From Cyanodermella asteris (taxonomy: Eukaryota; Ascomycota; Lecanoromycetes; Ostropales; Stictidaceae): a stretch of DNA of 64,000 nt. The stretch is taken from contig UYJD01000002.1 in NCBI GenBank assembly GCA_900618795.1, positions 983,150 through 1,047,149 on the forward strand, given 5' to 3'. Position numbers and translations under genes: made by a program. This document shows positions 46,302 to 58,147 of the stretch, piece by piece; within the stretch, counting starts at the first letter, position 1; each line of letters opens with the position of its first letter. A model generated the notes under the pieces. The model had not been told where the DNA came from. It worked only from the letters and a program-made list of their open reading frames with translations, and searched no databases.

Positions 46302-46968
46302 GATCGGTAGCGTTGAATGATCTCTGGCAGAGAAGGGTTGGGTGTCCGCGGTGGTACTCTCGAGTCGCTGAGAGAACAGAGTAGACCTTCGTGCTAGGAT
46401 TGCTTGCCGTGGGTGAACTCAAGTGCACTCTGCAGCAACCAGTTTTGTAACGTTCTGCGAAGCAAGTCAATTGGGGGCTGGTTCCAGATGAGGTCGGATC
46501 TTGAATTGCTCTTGTCTGCTGTTTACGACAGACATTCGATGACGAAGCTTTGGTGAGCATACCGGACGCTTTCGGCGCTCTTAGTCCGAGAGCCACATTT
46601 TATCTGGAGCTTCGGGTGCAATATTCGGGCCTGCGTACCATCAAAGTTAAATATGCATCATTAATTTCGAGCAAATCTAATGTATATACAGGATCGAACA
46701 TAACTGGTATCCTTCACAGGATTGACCGCAAAACCGAAAAGGGGTTACAACTCTTTAGGCTTCGCCTGTAATTCGAGCACACAACGTGGTCTGCGAAGCC
46801 CAACCCCCGTTGTACAAGCCCAAAACGCCTGCTCCTTCTCGATGCAACTTTCGCGTGACACCAGATGCCTCGATCAACGAGGCCCTTGCAAGACAAAAGC
46901 GCTCATGCACCCTCTCGGGAGTTCCAAAACACATGTGCATGTGTAGCGTTCATTTCTTCGTATTCATC
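46302..46968. other. Rdx promoter and phosphodiesterase 3' flank
   Basis: About 670 bases between two minus-strand genes. Only short frames are seen. Confidence 0.4.
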
Positions 46969-49925
46969 CTAGGGCCCATCTGTAGTAGGCAAGGGGAGCT
47001 GCTCGACGCTCGGCATCTCCCGCTCAGCCTGCTTCCTTCGTCGCCAGAAATCGAATTTCCAACGACTCGATTTCCTCTTAATCTGCGCTGGCAGTTCCCT
47101 TTCCTTCGCCTGCGGCCCGCGATATGTTCTCGAGCCGGGACCACTGGTCACGGGTCGTACCCTCGACTGTGCCTTTTCGGCTGGAGTCTCGCAAATTACA
47201 CCCACACTTGCGCGACTTGCGCGACTGGGAACGCTACTGCTCACTCTCAAGGCCTCGGACTCCGAATGCCCCGTCGGTGGACGGTCAAGCGTGTCGGGTG
47301 GCAGCGCCGGTGATCCCAGCTCAGAGTGATCGCCAACACTCGTGGCGTGAGTCTCTGCCGGAGAGTTGGGATAATTTGTGCTGGAGAACGTGGGCGCCCG
47401 TGATGCAGAGGAGCGAGTTGGAGCACAGGACGGCTGAGCCGAGTGTTGGTGAGAATACGGTCGTGAGAAATTTTGACTTCCACTGCGTGAGGAGCTGGCA
47501 AGTCCCGAGTGCTCGGAGCTTGTTTGTGGCTCCGAGGGATGTCTAGTGGAAGGGTAAGGAGCTGCGTTGTTGACGCTCGCAATACTGTCGAAAGCGCCAG
47601 GAACCGGGCTCTTCGGCGTCTGTGCGGTTACGGGGTAGGCTCCCGAGTCACGATGCGCAACTTGAGGCATGTTTACTCGTGAGTCAGGCGCCAGAGGCCC
47701 CGTGTTGGCGATGCTGCCGTTATGTGGTGAGACGGGAGGGGTGAAAAAGACGTCGTTGCCGTCCAAAGGGCTTAGGCGCTGGATCGGGGGCAAGTCACCG
47801 CTTCCAGACTCTTGGGGTGCTACCGGGCCTTCGGGGGAGAGACCGGATGCAGGCAGTCCCTCAGGATGCGAGGCCTCAGGAGAAATTGTGAAGCGTGTCC
47901 GGTTTGGGCTGGCTGAGCGTGGAGATTGAGTACCTTCGGTCCCATAGCGATGACTCTCCATTCGCATCTCCTCTTTCTTCTTCTCCTGTTCAATGCGTCT
48001 CTCCCAGACCGCCTTGTTCTTCACTATCTCGTCAACAGCATACTGGAGGTCGGGAAGTATGTCCGCGACACCTTCGAACAGTGGCAGGCCAAAAAGATTC
48101 ATGAAGCCGATCTGTGAATTGGCCAGTTTTGTGATGTTTCCAAGTTCTGGTGGACCGCCAAATAGCGTGCTGTTCATGCCAACGTCCCGCTCCATTTCAC
48201 CCTGCCGGGCGAATTCTTGCTGCAAAATTTGAGCCCAACGAGCTGCAGTGTTGAATGAACGAGCCTGATGGTGTCAGAAGAGTATCTCAAAAGATTCGTC
48301 GTTTGACTTACCACGTTACTGATATCTGCACACTTGATCAGGAGACCGAGCACTAGATCTTTGTTGCCTTGAACGAACTTCAGTGACCAGGCTTCGGTGC
48401 CCCGGTCGTGGTGCAATTTTTCCTGTAAATTGCCCAAGTTGGCCATGTATTCGGGGTGGATACCCATGTCAGTGGCGAGGATAGTATTGATCATTCGCCG
48501 TCGAAAATCGACATCGTCGTAAACCGATTTCCAATGACGCCTCAGGATCTGTGAGTACGCTGCGCAATGGAAAGCCTCCAGGACCGATCTGTCATTGTAA
48601 AGCTGCGCGAGGGGCGCCTTGAGGGTAACCAGAAACGCGTTGCTGACGCCCGGATGCCCAACGTCATGACCGATGGCAGATACGAGGAGCACTAGAGCAT
48701 CGAGTGGACCCAGTAACTTCGAGATGGCCGACGAAGCCGCTTTCGCGGTCGAGCCGTGTCCACTTGTATAACGTGGAAGTGCTCCGATCTGAAGTAATGA
48801 GTAAAACAGAGCTTGCAAAACGTCCACGACATGCCTGAAATTATGGTAAGGCACAAAACTGTTGTAAGCAGCCCTTGACGACAGCAAAAAGCGCTTCAAG
48901 TTTTGGCTTGAAATTTGCCATTCCTCAAGCTCTTGGCTCTGTAAGCAATGAGACAGCATCAGGAAGGCGCCATGCAAGAGCTCATCGTCGGTAAAGTCGT
49001 GGGCAGAAAACTCCCACGTGCCGATGGCTCGCTTCACCAGTGCTTCGCTCTTTTCGCTGATGTCGAACATGGCTGTGCTGGTTTCATGGCCCAATGCAAC
49101 TGTTTCCGGCCGACATATACTGTTCATGAGAGATGAAACCATTGACTCTCGAAGATATGCGTACGGACGTTCCTCTTCGACGCCTACCCAGGAACGTTTG
49201 CGGATGCGCTTGAGATCAAGACCATCGGGCTTCGCCTTTGCATGTATGAGATGAGCCTTATAAGCCGCGACGATGATCTGCTGGAGTCGATCTGGAGTGA
49301 GCGGCGAATTGAAGGCGTCCGTAGCTCCTGCGTCCAGACATTTCATCAACAACGGAGGGTCTACCAACTGGAAACTTGTCGAGGCCTGGACATTTGCCTT
49401 TAGTGAATCACACAGGTTCGCAACAGAGAAATCTTCGGCAAGACTCTGCGCAGAAAGACGTTTCCCGTCCCTGATCACAGCGATGGGTATTACAAGCTTG
49501 CCAATCCCATCAACTTGCGCCTCGGTTGCTAGGTGTCGGAGGAGGGTGACGCCATAGTATTCTTCCAGTCCGTCCTCAAGGGCATTCTCTGTTGAGGGTC
49601 GAAGGAGAGGTGCTTCTCGCGAAAGTCGATTTCCAAAATCAACCTTGGGGTCGATATCCAGGAAAACTACCACTGGGACGCCTTGGTGGCGCCGCGATTC
49701 CAGCTCTCGTAATCGAACCGAGCAGGCCATGCCAGAGCGACATAGGAAGACCTCCTGGAACGCAGCCAGTATAACCTTGACGTTGTCTTTTACCTCCTGT
49801 GGTGCCGATAGAGACGCGATTTGCAAGTCAAGACCGTCTTCTGTGGTCTCGCTGGTGCGTCGAATTAACGCCTCTGATTCTGCGCGACGGTCGCAAAATA
49901 GGACATGGCAGGCGGTATGATCCAT
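46969..49925 (-). CDS. PDE2: cAMP phosphodiesterase (class I, high-affinity type) with receiver-like N-terminus
   Basis: Two exons (49925-48312, 48264-46969; intron 47 bp), 969 residues. The catalytic domain (about 290-600) has the HD metal motifs YHNFRHVVDV (near 357), GHDVGHPGVSN (near 417), FHCAAYSQIL and IKCADISNV, the last ending at the splice. The first 240 residues look like a response-regulator receiver: strand VPVVVFLDID, and a late block CLDAGATDAFNSPLTPDRLQQII where the usual Lys-Pro is Ser-Pro, so phosphotransfer is doubtful. The C-terminal third is disordered, Ser/Pro-rich, and ends with a basic aromatic patch (KSSRWKFDFWRRRKQ). The enzyme turns cAMP into AMP and sets the level of PKA signalling. 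PdeH of Magnaporthe and PdeB of Aspergillus are the likely counterparts. Confidence 0.92.
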
Positions 49926-52353
49926 TGCAATCGCTCCGGTGACGATTGATTGTCAAAGTGGGAGAATTGAGATCCAGGCTCTCGTATGTCCCCGAGACCA
50001 CGGCTCGATCTCCTTCAAGATGGATTGTATACAACCCAACGGCCGATCCAGCCGGTCAAGGCGCCCTCTCGTCGCGATCTGCGATCTACAGATACGAGTA
50101 GATAAAAGCACCGATTCCAGATCTTTCGCCTAATGCTATCTCTCCAAACGACGTCCTCAAACAGCCCACGCTGCAAACCTGTGCGACTTTATGGGATATT
50201 GGATTGCTGTCTAAGCAATAACCTTCCGTTTTCGAGTGTGTCAATCACAAGTCGGCGGCCGCTGAATCCACAGTGACCAGGAGGGCGCCGGTGTCGCGCA
50301 CCGTCAGAGTCGGGGAACATATGCGGCGGTTTAGGTGTCCTGCATGTGGATATGAAGCCGTGTAATCATTCGTGGGCTTAGGTTCGCAAATATGCTGGAC
50401 GAATGTTTTGGCCTTTGACGTAGGACTCGAGGTCACTTATGCGCTCAGCAGCCGAGTGCCTGGAGATGACTGCGGTCGCGTGCTTGGGCTCTGCGAAAGT
50501 CGGACTTAAGGGCGCTCAGACAGAGCAGTGTCGACAAAGAGGAGGAGACGAGGTAGCGTTGGGATGATCGATGTCGAGCTGATCGGGATGGTGGAAAGGA
50601 GAGGGCCCTGATCGAAGATTGGACGGAGGCAAGAGATGGATGCAGGTTCGCGGCGGGCGTCCGAACGACTACTGCTGGGGAGGCAGGCAGCCTGCGAGAC
50701 GGCAAAAGACTCGGCGGCGGTCTCTGGGCGGCCGGGCGGCGACAGTGCTGGCGAGGAGCTGGGTCGTAGGAGAGTTGACGGCAGCGATGGCAGATAAGAT
50801 ACAGAGGAAAGATGTAGAGGCGACGGTGACAAGACGAGGGAGACGAAACGGGTTGTGCCTGGAGTGTCTGAGCAACGGCATGGCAGTCTCGTGGTAGCAG
50901 GTGTGGGCTACTAGTAATGTGCGGGCGCCGCCTTTGGCTTCTGTCAATGGTCAATGTCAGTGTGTCCAACGTCGGCAGGTACAGTTACCTGCTCCAGTGG
51001 GTGGGTGGCCGCCGGGACGCTGCGCGCTCCACCCGTGGCCCAGCGAGACTGTGCTGTCCGAGTTCAGCACTGCGCCCGACCGCTGGGTGGCGGAGAGCAA
51101 GTGGAAGCTGTTTCCCCTTCTTCTCCGTCTTCCACGCCCCCCCTGCGTCCAATCATGCACCCGAGCGGCATTCTAGAAAGATTCCTTCTCCCTTCGTTCC
51201 CCAGAGCCGAGCGGCGCTGCAGAAGTCATGATTCCTGGCGCTTGTGCCCGCGCTACTTGTCCGCTTGCTGCTCGTCTGTTCTGATTTGCCATCTCTCCAC
51301 CGTCGTTTCACATCTGGCACCCCGGCATCGTTGCTGCGCTCACATCTCACCGCCTTGTGGTTCGGCGGCCTGACTGCTGCTTTGGTCCGAGTGAATGCAT
51401 CGGAAATGCCTACTTTCTACGGACATCTTCAGGCCTAACCAAAGGCTCTTTGCCATGAACCTGACGGTGTTTCGTGCTCTCCGCTCTATTGCTTGCATAC
51501 GCGTTCTCAATTGAAGGATCCTTGCCACGAACGGAAAGCTCTCAAGTGTTGCGCCCTCCTCCGCTGGCACGAGCGACCAGAAGTTCACAATCGCGGCGTT
51601 GTACCCGGTACTATCGGCGGGTCCTTACCTCATCAGGTAAAATCGCCTGTTGCTATGCCCCCCTACTTTCCGACTGTGGCCTGCAATACACGGTACTTAT
51701 CGTCGTGGAAGAGCCCAACTTCCTTCCGTGCCTTGTTGCGGCTAGTTCTTAGACGGCTTATGGACCATAAACGCACTAGTGTGGCAGATCTGGTCTGAAC
51801 ATGTCACAGCAAACACCTTTTGCCACGGCGTGAACCGTTTGCTGTCCCAATGGCCACGACTGAATGCGAACAGAGCGCTTGCAACCTAGATTTGCCAAGT
51901 TGCGCCTCATCCTGTGCTCGTTGTGCTTTGCGTTTGCCCACGTGCTTCTGGCCAGTCTACGGGTCATTTCTCATGATTACGTTTCGGGGCCTTGGAGCAA
52001 GGCAGGAAGCATGGTCAAGAGTTCGAGATTCTCTGCATTGCTAATGTCATCGGATGCTGGTCATCACTCCCAACATCCTTGATGAGGGCCGGCCGGCGCG
52101 CACGTTTCAGTGCCTAATAACCATCCGCCTCTCTCGCCGGACGGGAATTTCAGACATCCTCCGTTCGAAAACCCTCGCTGCCGTCTGAAGACCACCAACA
52201 CAGCATCAAAATCCTGGCTCCTGCTCTATGCGTGACAAACATCGTCTTTCCAATTCCAAAAGGCCCGAAAGCCTGACTGATCTCGCAAAGTGAAGCTGAC
52301 TGTGAGGTAAGGTGGAGACGAGTCAGTTCCACGATCGACATTTGACATGACCC
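49926..52353. promoter_or_regulatory. Long upstream region of the phosphodiesterase gene
   Basis: About 2.4 kb with no supported gene. From about 50520 to 50900 the minus strand is pyrimidine-rich, which creates a false 174-codon frame and suits a long 5' leader for the phosphodiesterase. The plus strand becomes pyrimidine-rich from about 51110 to 51330. Such paired skews can mark a leader and a noncoding transcript, but transcription cannot be shown from sequence. Confidence 0.4.
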
Positions 52354-54381
52354 TCAGGATCGTGGCCCTCGCTGACCGCTGCCAAAGTCGGCTTCCGTGA
52401 CTTTGCCCTGTTTCTTTGGTGGTTCGACCGCAAATTCGGCGTAGAGCGCCAGGTGATCACTTGGGAAGTGGTAGTGGGGAAAGCCTGGAACTGCTTGCAG
52501 ATGATCCTGATCAACATTGCCCAGCAGCTTCTGCACGCGAAACGTTGGTGTGTGGAATATGTGGTCAATGAGACTGATGAAGTTTGGCGTATAATTGCTG
52601 AACCAGAGGTAATCTTGTTGCTCGCCAATGTAAGCGGATTTGAACTTGAAATGGTGCGACATTCCTTCCTTTGTCAAATTGCCATAGCTGCGTCCACCCA
52701 TGTCCTCGTGGGTTCCAGGCACCGACCCGGTGGTTAAGAGATCAAACACGCCAGAGCCTTTGCTAGAGTTGAAGTCGCCACACAGAATAGCTGGTAGCTG
52801 AGACCCTTTACTGTATGAGAGCGATGGTCCAGGCTTGACCTCGGTTTCGACCTTGGCTTCATCATCGCTGCCGACGGGTTTATAGACCATTTTCTCCTTC
52901 TCTGTACATGGGGGATGCGCGGCCCAACGGTCGGCAAATTTGGTGATCTGGTCCATGAGAATGGCCGATTGAACCATCTTTACGTCGTTGAAGGCTGGAT
53001 CCCATGTCAAATGGGCTGTTGCGACAATCATTCGAGCGCCTGTCATCCTGTTTTCGAAGAAACAAACGACGGCTATGTTGTCTTTGGGCATGACACGATT
53101 GAACGCGTCATGCTCACCCTTCATGTCGGGCCTGTTGATCGCAATATTTGCAAAGTCGACCAGCTGCTTGTCGAGCAGGATGAACTTTTGCCCTTTGAAA
53201 AAGATAGCACAGCCATCAACGGCCTTTGCTTCCCTGTCAGCCATGGTTCGGGCGCGCGACTTCGGCCAGAAAGCGCCCTTGTAGTCATGATAAGCAAGCT
53301 CTCGCCGAAAGTACTCGTTATAGCTCTCTTGGTCGATCTCTTGTAGACACATGACATCTGGCTGTCGCTCTATAATCTCCTTTAGAATCAGTTCCCGTCG
53401 ATACTCCCAGTCAAGTGCCTTGGCGGGTGTGTATGGATACACCGTTTCCGTGGCATACTTGGCGCACAAAATGTTGTAGTTGAGGATGGTAAATGTCTCA
53501 GCAGCGGGTGAGTCGTCGAGAACGACTAATGGTCGGGGTTTCGGTAGCGGTGGAGGATTTGTTGTGTCTCGGATTGTCTTGACCAGTTCCTTCGTGCCCC
53601 GTTCCATTAGCAGATCCTTGATGTCTTTGTCGATCGGGTTTCCGACTACACCAAGCACTTCCAATTTGTACAGATACCCAATTTCTTGGGGCAGGTTTTG
53701 GACTTGGTTGTCGAAGATAAGCAGCTCGACTAGATTGCTGAGCATCCCAATACAGCTTGGAATCTCGCGGATATGATTCTGTGAAACATTGAGGATCCTC
53801 AGGTTTCTCAAAAGACCAAGCTCCGGGGGGAGCACAGTGAGCTGATTGTTGTCTAGATATAGCCTCGTCAAGAAGGGATAGAATTCCGCGAGTTTCGGAT
53901 TCAAGGTTCGTAGTGCTTGGCCGCTCATGTCCATTCCATCCCAGTCTTGTCTACGCTCCTCGTGAATTGCAATCGCCCTGTTGTGCTCATTATCTTCTTC
54001 TGCGGGCCCTGATGTGCTAGGTCTAATGGCGAATTGTGCTGCGCTTCTTTGTTTCGAGTGCCACTGGGGATTGTTCTTGTTCACTCGAGCTTCCTGTGCC
54101 ATATCCAGTTGCTTTCGCCAGTGATCCGGCACGTGCTCGGGGGACATGTCCAACTCCTCGTCCATCCCTGCATGCTGGGGCCCTGGCGCTCCGTAGGCCT
54201 GTCCGGAATTTCCCAACAGTCCTGACGAGAATGTGTGCTGATGCCCCATGCCCGAATGCCCCGTATGGTTCTGCTGGTGGTGGTTCGCATGCCCATGATG
54301 GTGCTGTTGTTGACCTCCATGATGGTACCCTCGATGCTGTTGTCCCTGCATGTGCCGCCCAAAATTGTTGCCATTCATCAT
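52354..54381 (-). CDS. CCR4: CCR4 deadenylase, catalytic subunit of CCR4-NOT
   Basis: A single exon of 675 residues from ATGATG at 54381. The N-terminus is His/Gln/Gly-rich. Leucine-rich repeats follow at about 165-265 (LTRLYLDNNQLTVLPPELG, LRILNVSQNHIREIP, LVELLIFDNQVQNLP); these bind the NOT1/CAF1 core. The nuclease domain (about 295-660, EEP fold) has all expected motifs: LNYNILCAKYA, DVMCLQEID with the catalytic Glu, TAHLTWDP, ILCGDFNS, and FPSDHLALYAEF with the final Asp-His. The enzyme shortens poly(A) tails of mRNA in the cytoplasm in a Mg-dependent way. The tail beyond the nuclease domain is short and basic. An upstream exon is possible but not needed. Confidence 0.96.
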   Translation of the reverse strand: MMNGNNFGRHMQGQQHRGYHHGGQQQHHHGHANHHQQNHTGHSGMGHQHTFSSGLLGNSGQAYGAPGPQHAGMDEELDMSPEHVPDHWRKQLDMAQEARVNKNNPQWHSKQRSAAQFAIRPSTSGPAEEDNEHNRAIAIHEERRQDWDGMDMSGQALRTLNPKLAEFYPFLTRLYLDNNQLTVLPPELGLLRNLRILNVSQNHIREIPSCIGMLSNLVELLIFDNQVQNLPQEIGYLYKLEVLGVVGNPIDKDIKDLLMERGTKELVKTIRDTTNPPPLPKPRPLVVLDDSPAAETFTILNYNILCAKYATETVYPYTPAKALDWEYRRELILKEIIERQPDVMCLQEIDQESYNEYFRRELAYHDYKGAFWPKSRARTMADREAKAVDGCAIFFKGQKFILLDKQLVDFANIAINRPDMKGEHDAFNRVMPKDNIAVVCFFENRMTGARMIVATAHLTWDPAFNDVKMVQSAILMDQITKFADRWAAHPPCTEKEKMVYKPVGSDDEAKVETEVKPGPSLSYSKGSQLPAILCGDFNSSKGSGVFDLLTTGSVPGTHEDMGGRSYGNLTKEGMSHHFKFKSAYIGEQQDYLWFSNYTPNFISLIDHIFHTPTFRVQKLLGNVDQDHLQAVPGFPHYHFPSDHLALYAEFAVEPPKKQGKVTEADFGSGQRGPRS

Positions 54382-56350
54382 GGCGGATGTCTTGTTCTTA
54401 TAGATGTCACATTGACAGGTAACGAAGGGATGTACCTAAAGGGCAATGCCTCGCCGTTGGCCGCCGGCTCCTTTGACCAGCCGTTGCGGAGCTTGATGTG
54501 TGTCTTGACCCTGCTACGAGTAGCTTTTCCCACGATCAAAATAATATGCCATCCCCCGCTCTTGGCGCGTTGTGGAACAGGGTCCAGTAGGACAGACGTG
54601 TGTTGATGCGAACGTCAGGACTGCTGGTTGCAAAACGTCCTTCTCTTGAATCCTATCTCTCGCGAACGCGAGCACAACGCGATGGTCCGAGAATGTATAC
54701 TGCGGGATGTGTCAACAGGCGTGGTGACCAGGTAATCAAGCTTCGCGAACACAAGGGAGCTGAAAATTAGAATGAATGCCTCAATACGTGATTCGGGCGA
54801 CGACCGGGGTGCTTTTGGGTTTTGATCTGCTCGACTCGTCTATTCACAAGGGCTGGGCGGGCTAGCAGGCCATTGGAGGTTGGCTGATAGCTTGGCATAG
54901 CTGACACGTGACTTTCTTGTCTTTAACTTCATTCGAAGTCGCCATCAACTTATACATAATTCCCAATTTTCGGCCCATGGGCACCTACCGCCATTGTGTT
55001 CCAGGTGGTTGAGCATAAGAGGACTTTCTTTTGCTCGCCCATCTGAGTGTTAGATGGAGTCCAACCTACAGGAGGTTATCAGTTCATCCGATTTGATGTC
55101 ATGGTCAAGTTGTCCAACCGTTCAAACATGAACCACACAATACCGGGTAGGGTGTTATACCAAGCCGGAAGCTTGCAATGTGTTCATGTCTTGCCATTTC
55201 GATGGTATCCGGCTGATGGCCGCATGTTCGGTTGCTGTCCTCTTTTGGATTGTGAAAATGACCGCTGTTGTCATTCGAGGTCCCAGTCCGACAACGCTCG
55301 CGATCGGCCGCGGCAGAGCACAGAGGATACTGGGACACTGAGTACAGAGGCAGAAGATTGTCTGATACGTAAAGCTGACGAGGAGGAATTTGACGGCTGC
55401 CGGAACCACCGAAATTCGAAACCCATGTCCATGGCAACGCAAGATTCCGAGATTGTGGAGCGTATCCGGGTCCTATGAGCGACTGAACGCTTCTTTATCG
55501 ACCATGCCTTCCGCTAGCGATATCATAATGAAAACATCTGTGCCGAGTGTTGACGAACAGAGTAGCATTCAGTCACGGATTATTTTCCACTTTCGTGCCG
55601 CGCAAACTTTAGTGACCACATCCATAAAGGGCCGATCTGAAGAACGCGTCTCGTCAACTGGTCGAAACATCGCAAAACTGCAAAGATACGTCCCAGCCTT
55701 GGACTTTACTGTATGACCGGCGAGAATGCTATTCTCATTCGTTTGATAACGCATCATATGATATCCCTCGACATACGATCGCAGGCAGACAACGCGGGCA
55801 GCGCAACGACATCAATCGTCCGTGAGGCAGGTGTGGAATTCTATGATGCAGACACCGGATAATGTACTCTCTCCGTCGCACCTAATATTACTAGCGGTTG
55901 TTGGCCAATGCGTACAAGATGCGGTATCCCAGCTGGTTTCAGATCGATACCAAAAGCACATCTGAGGAGCAACATCGATGATGAGAAGCGACAGTAGCCA
56001 GGCGTTGCTGCGTTTGTGAGGCAACGAGAGATGCGTAGTTGATGCGGATGCCAAACGGCTCAGCTTAGGAGCAGGGTCCAATGACTTCTCGCAGAATGCT
56101 CTGGAGACGAAATAAGTTGAGGCTATAAGGAGAGGCTTCAGATTGCTGGCCGAATCCTGAACTCGGTTCTTGCTGTGCACACCTATCGACTCTGAGCACA
56201 CCGACATTCAACGGGCTGTTTTTGTGCTATTCCTTTGCGTGACCACTTGGTCGTGAAGCGAAATCGAAAGATATTTTCACAAGTTTAGTCTCAGAATCCT
56301 ACACAGCGGACTTTGGGGTTTGCGTAAGGCGAACAGCGTAATTAATGTAT
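54382..56350. other. CCR4 upstream region
   Basis: About 2 kb with no supported gene. A CACGTGAC site lies near 54905. Minus-strand frame 55812-56207 and plus-strand frame 55047-55478 have no recognisable domain. A genuine short gene cannot be excluded. Confidence 0.35.
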
Positions 56351-56665
56351 CTATCTAAGCCAGTATTCATGGCCGCATGTGCAAGCAAATTCGCACTTCT
56401 GAACAGCACTGCAGTAACACCGGCGAAAGTTCGAGTTTCCACACACGTGCAATGAATATTTGCAGGACGAACAGCGATGGTCGATATAATCCAGCAAATT
56501 CCCTTTGCCATTCTTGCTGTCGCCCAGCCATAGTTCTTCGCGCTTCGATTTAAAAACCCGGACTTTGGCTTTGCACTGAACGTGGCTGGGTTGATCGCCT
56601 GGTAGGAAGTACACTGCAGGTAAGGGCTGCAAGGCAGAACGCCGCACTAATATGAGGAGCTGCAT
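56351..56665 (-). CDS. Possible small Cys-rich, zinc-binding protein
   Basis: A frame of 104 codons from an ATG at 56665. The last 45 residues carry eight Cys: HRCSSCKYSLHVC, then RRCYCSAVQKC, then FACTCGHEYW. The spacing (CxxC, x6, C; CxC, x5, C; CxC) could coordinate zinc. The first half is basic and plain. The start may be wrong, since acceptor-like CAG sites lie near 56625 and the N-terminal leader reads as Leu/Arg noise. I do not know the family. Cys-dense short frames do occur by chance, so this is held as a candidate only. Confidence 0.3.
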   Translation of the reverse strand: MQLLILVRRSALQPLPAVYFLPGDQPSHVQCKAKVRVFKSKREELWLGDSKNGKGNLLDYIDHRCSSCKYSLHVCGNSNFRRCYCSAVQKCEFACTCGHEYWLR

Positions 56666-57262
56666 CGGCTCTGGAGATAGGACTCAACATTTGACCATCA
56701 TCTGCATGCACCTGACTGGTATGTTCGAGGCCTTTACGCTGTACTTTTCGCGGAACGGTTGGCTTCTACGTTGCGGGTCACGAAGGCTTTTGTGAAGAAC
56801 GCTTGTTGCCTTTGGACATCGGAGATCCACGGGGCACAGGTCGAGCTTTGCAACACACTTTTACCCAGCAGACTGTTGTTCTTCATCCGTCGTGAGAAAG
56901 GGAGTAGAGCTACTGGACCGGAGGTTGCTGTGTGATCATGTCGTTGTATGTCGGTCAACTTACGTAAGTCGCTTTTTGCTCCACCCCCTTGGGCAGTTTA
57001 AGATCGTCACCACGTTGACGACTCAGTGGATTCATTCCAGCATGACTGAATCGGTCCCGGCGACAGAAACCACACTTATCGACTGATTTATGCCAATCGT
57101 ATGCTGATCCAGAGAATGAGCTGGTCAGCAGTGGGCAAATAAGCAAGCCTCATGTGTCACTAACTTGGACCGTCCAGAGTGGTCTCCAAAACGTTCCAGG
57201 CGCCGAGTATTGTCAACCAAGAATTGCAAGGCACTGTCCAATCCTTACAATCCTACACAGAT
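56666..57262. other. Upstream region of the carboxymuconolactone decarboxylase-like gene
   Basis: About 600 bases. An ATG at 57043 opens a 14-codon frame (MTESVPATETTLID), which may be an upstream reading frame or a lost first exon; I see no splice that joins it cleanly. Confidence 0.35.
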
Positions 57263-58147
57263 ATGCGGACTCCGCCACCGTTGCTCACGCCCGAGCTCAT
57301 GCATGCTCTGCGAGCAAAACCAAATCTGCCACGCAATTCATGGTATTTTGTGGCAGGCTCCACCCTCTCCACGCTGAATCGACCCGACGAGGCAGCTCGA
57401 GTACTTCAATTTGTCCTTCAAAAGGGACCCGGATCAGCTGATTCAATGCCAAGTGCCAAATGCCAACTGGAAATGGCGCGAAAAATGCGAGAGTCGATGA
57501 TCAAACTTGCTGCAATAGCAGGATTGCCCAAGGTATGCCACAGTCCTACGATGTCGTGAAAATAGGTCGCTGACGAGGGTTCTGAATCAAGTCTATCAAC
57601 GCCCTCTTTGCCCTCAAGGGAATCACCCCGCCACATCTTCTTGACGAGCCCTTGACGCGGTCGCCGACTATGCGACCAGTTGACGTGTTCGATATCCCCG
57701 CACCTCGGGTTCTTCAAAAAGGACAGCGGTTTTTCGACGCGATCTACGGCAAGATTTCCAAGCGCGTAATGGGTCAGATGGACCGGTCGGGGACAGAAGA
57801 CCTCGGGATCACCGCTCGACTCATGTATGGCTATGTTCTGAGCAACGTCTCGGTCTTGAACGCTGCCGAGACTAGCCTTGTGCTCTTGGCTGGCTTAATC
57901 CCGCAAGATGTAAGATATGAGACGGGATGCTCAGGTCTGGCACCAGATCTTCTGCTAACATGGACTGCAGGTCAATCCACAACTGAAGGGTCACCTCAAA
58001 GGGGCTCTCAACAACGGGGCTAGCCTCGACGAAGTCAGAGCTGTACGTGCCATGATACTGCAGATTTGCGAGCTTTACGGCATGCGTCCCCTGTCCGCAA
58101 ACGACAAGAGTGGGTACGGATGGCGGACGGATGTAGCAGAAGTATGA
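57263..58147 (+). CDS. Carboxymuconolactone decarboxylase/AhpD-like protein
   Basis: Three exons (57263-57532, 57592-57909, 57971-58147; introns 59 and 61 bp), 254 residues. The start MRTPPPLLTPELMHALR matches the usual fungal N-terminus, followed by NSWYFVAGSTLSTLNRPDE and the SINALFALKGITPPHLLDE block formed right after the first splice. The CMD-type core is in the last third: ETSLVLLAGLIPQDVNPQLKGHLKGALNNGASLDEVRAV, the pattern of a helical AhpD-like domain. It lacks the CxxC of true AhpD peroxidases, so peroxidase activity is unlikely. Fungal members are uncharacterised; the name refers to fold, not to a proven reaction. The frame is also open upstream to 57179, but without ATG. Confidence 0.88.

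Noticed and set aside
50445-50969. 174-codon minus-strand frame upstream of the phosphodiesterase
   Set aside because: Composition is Ser/Pro/Arg noise from a pyrimidine-rich leader, with no domain.
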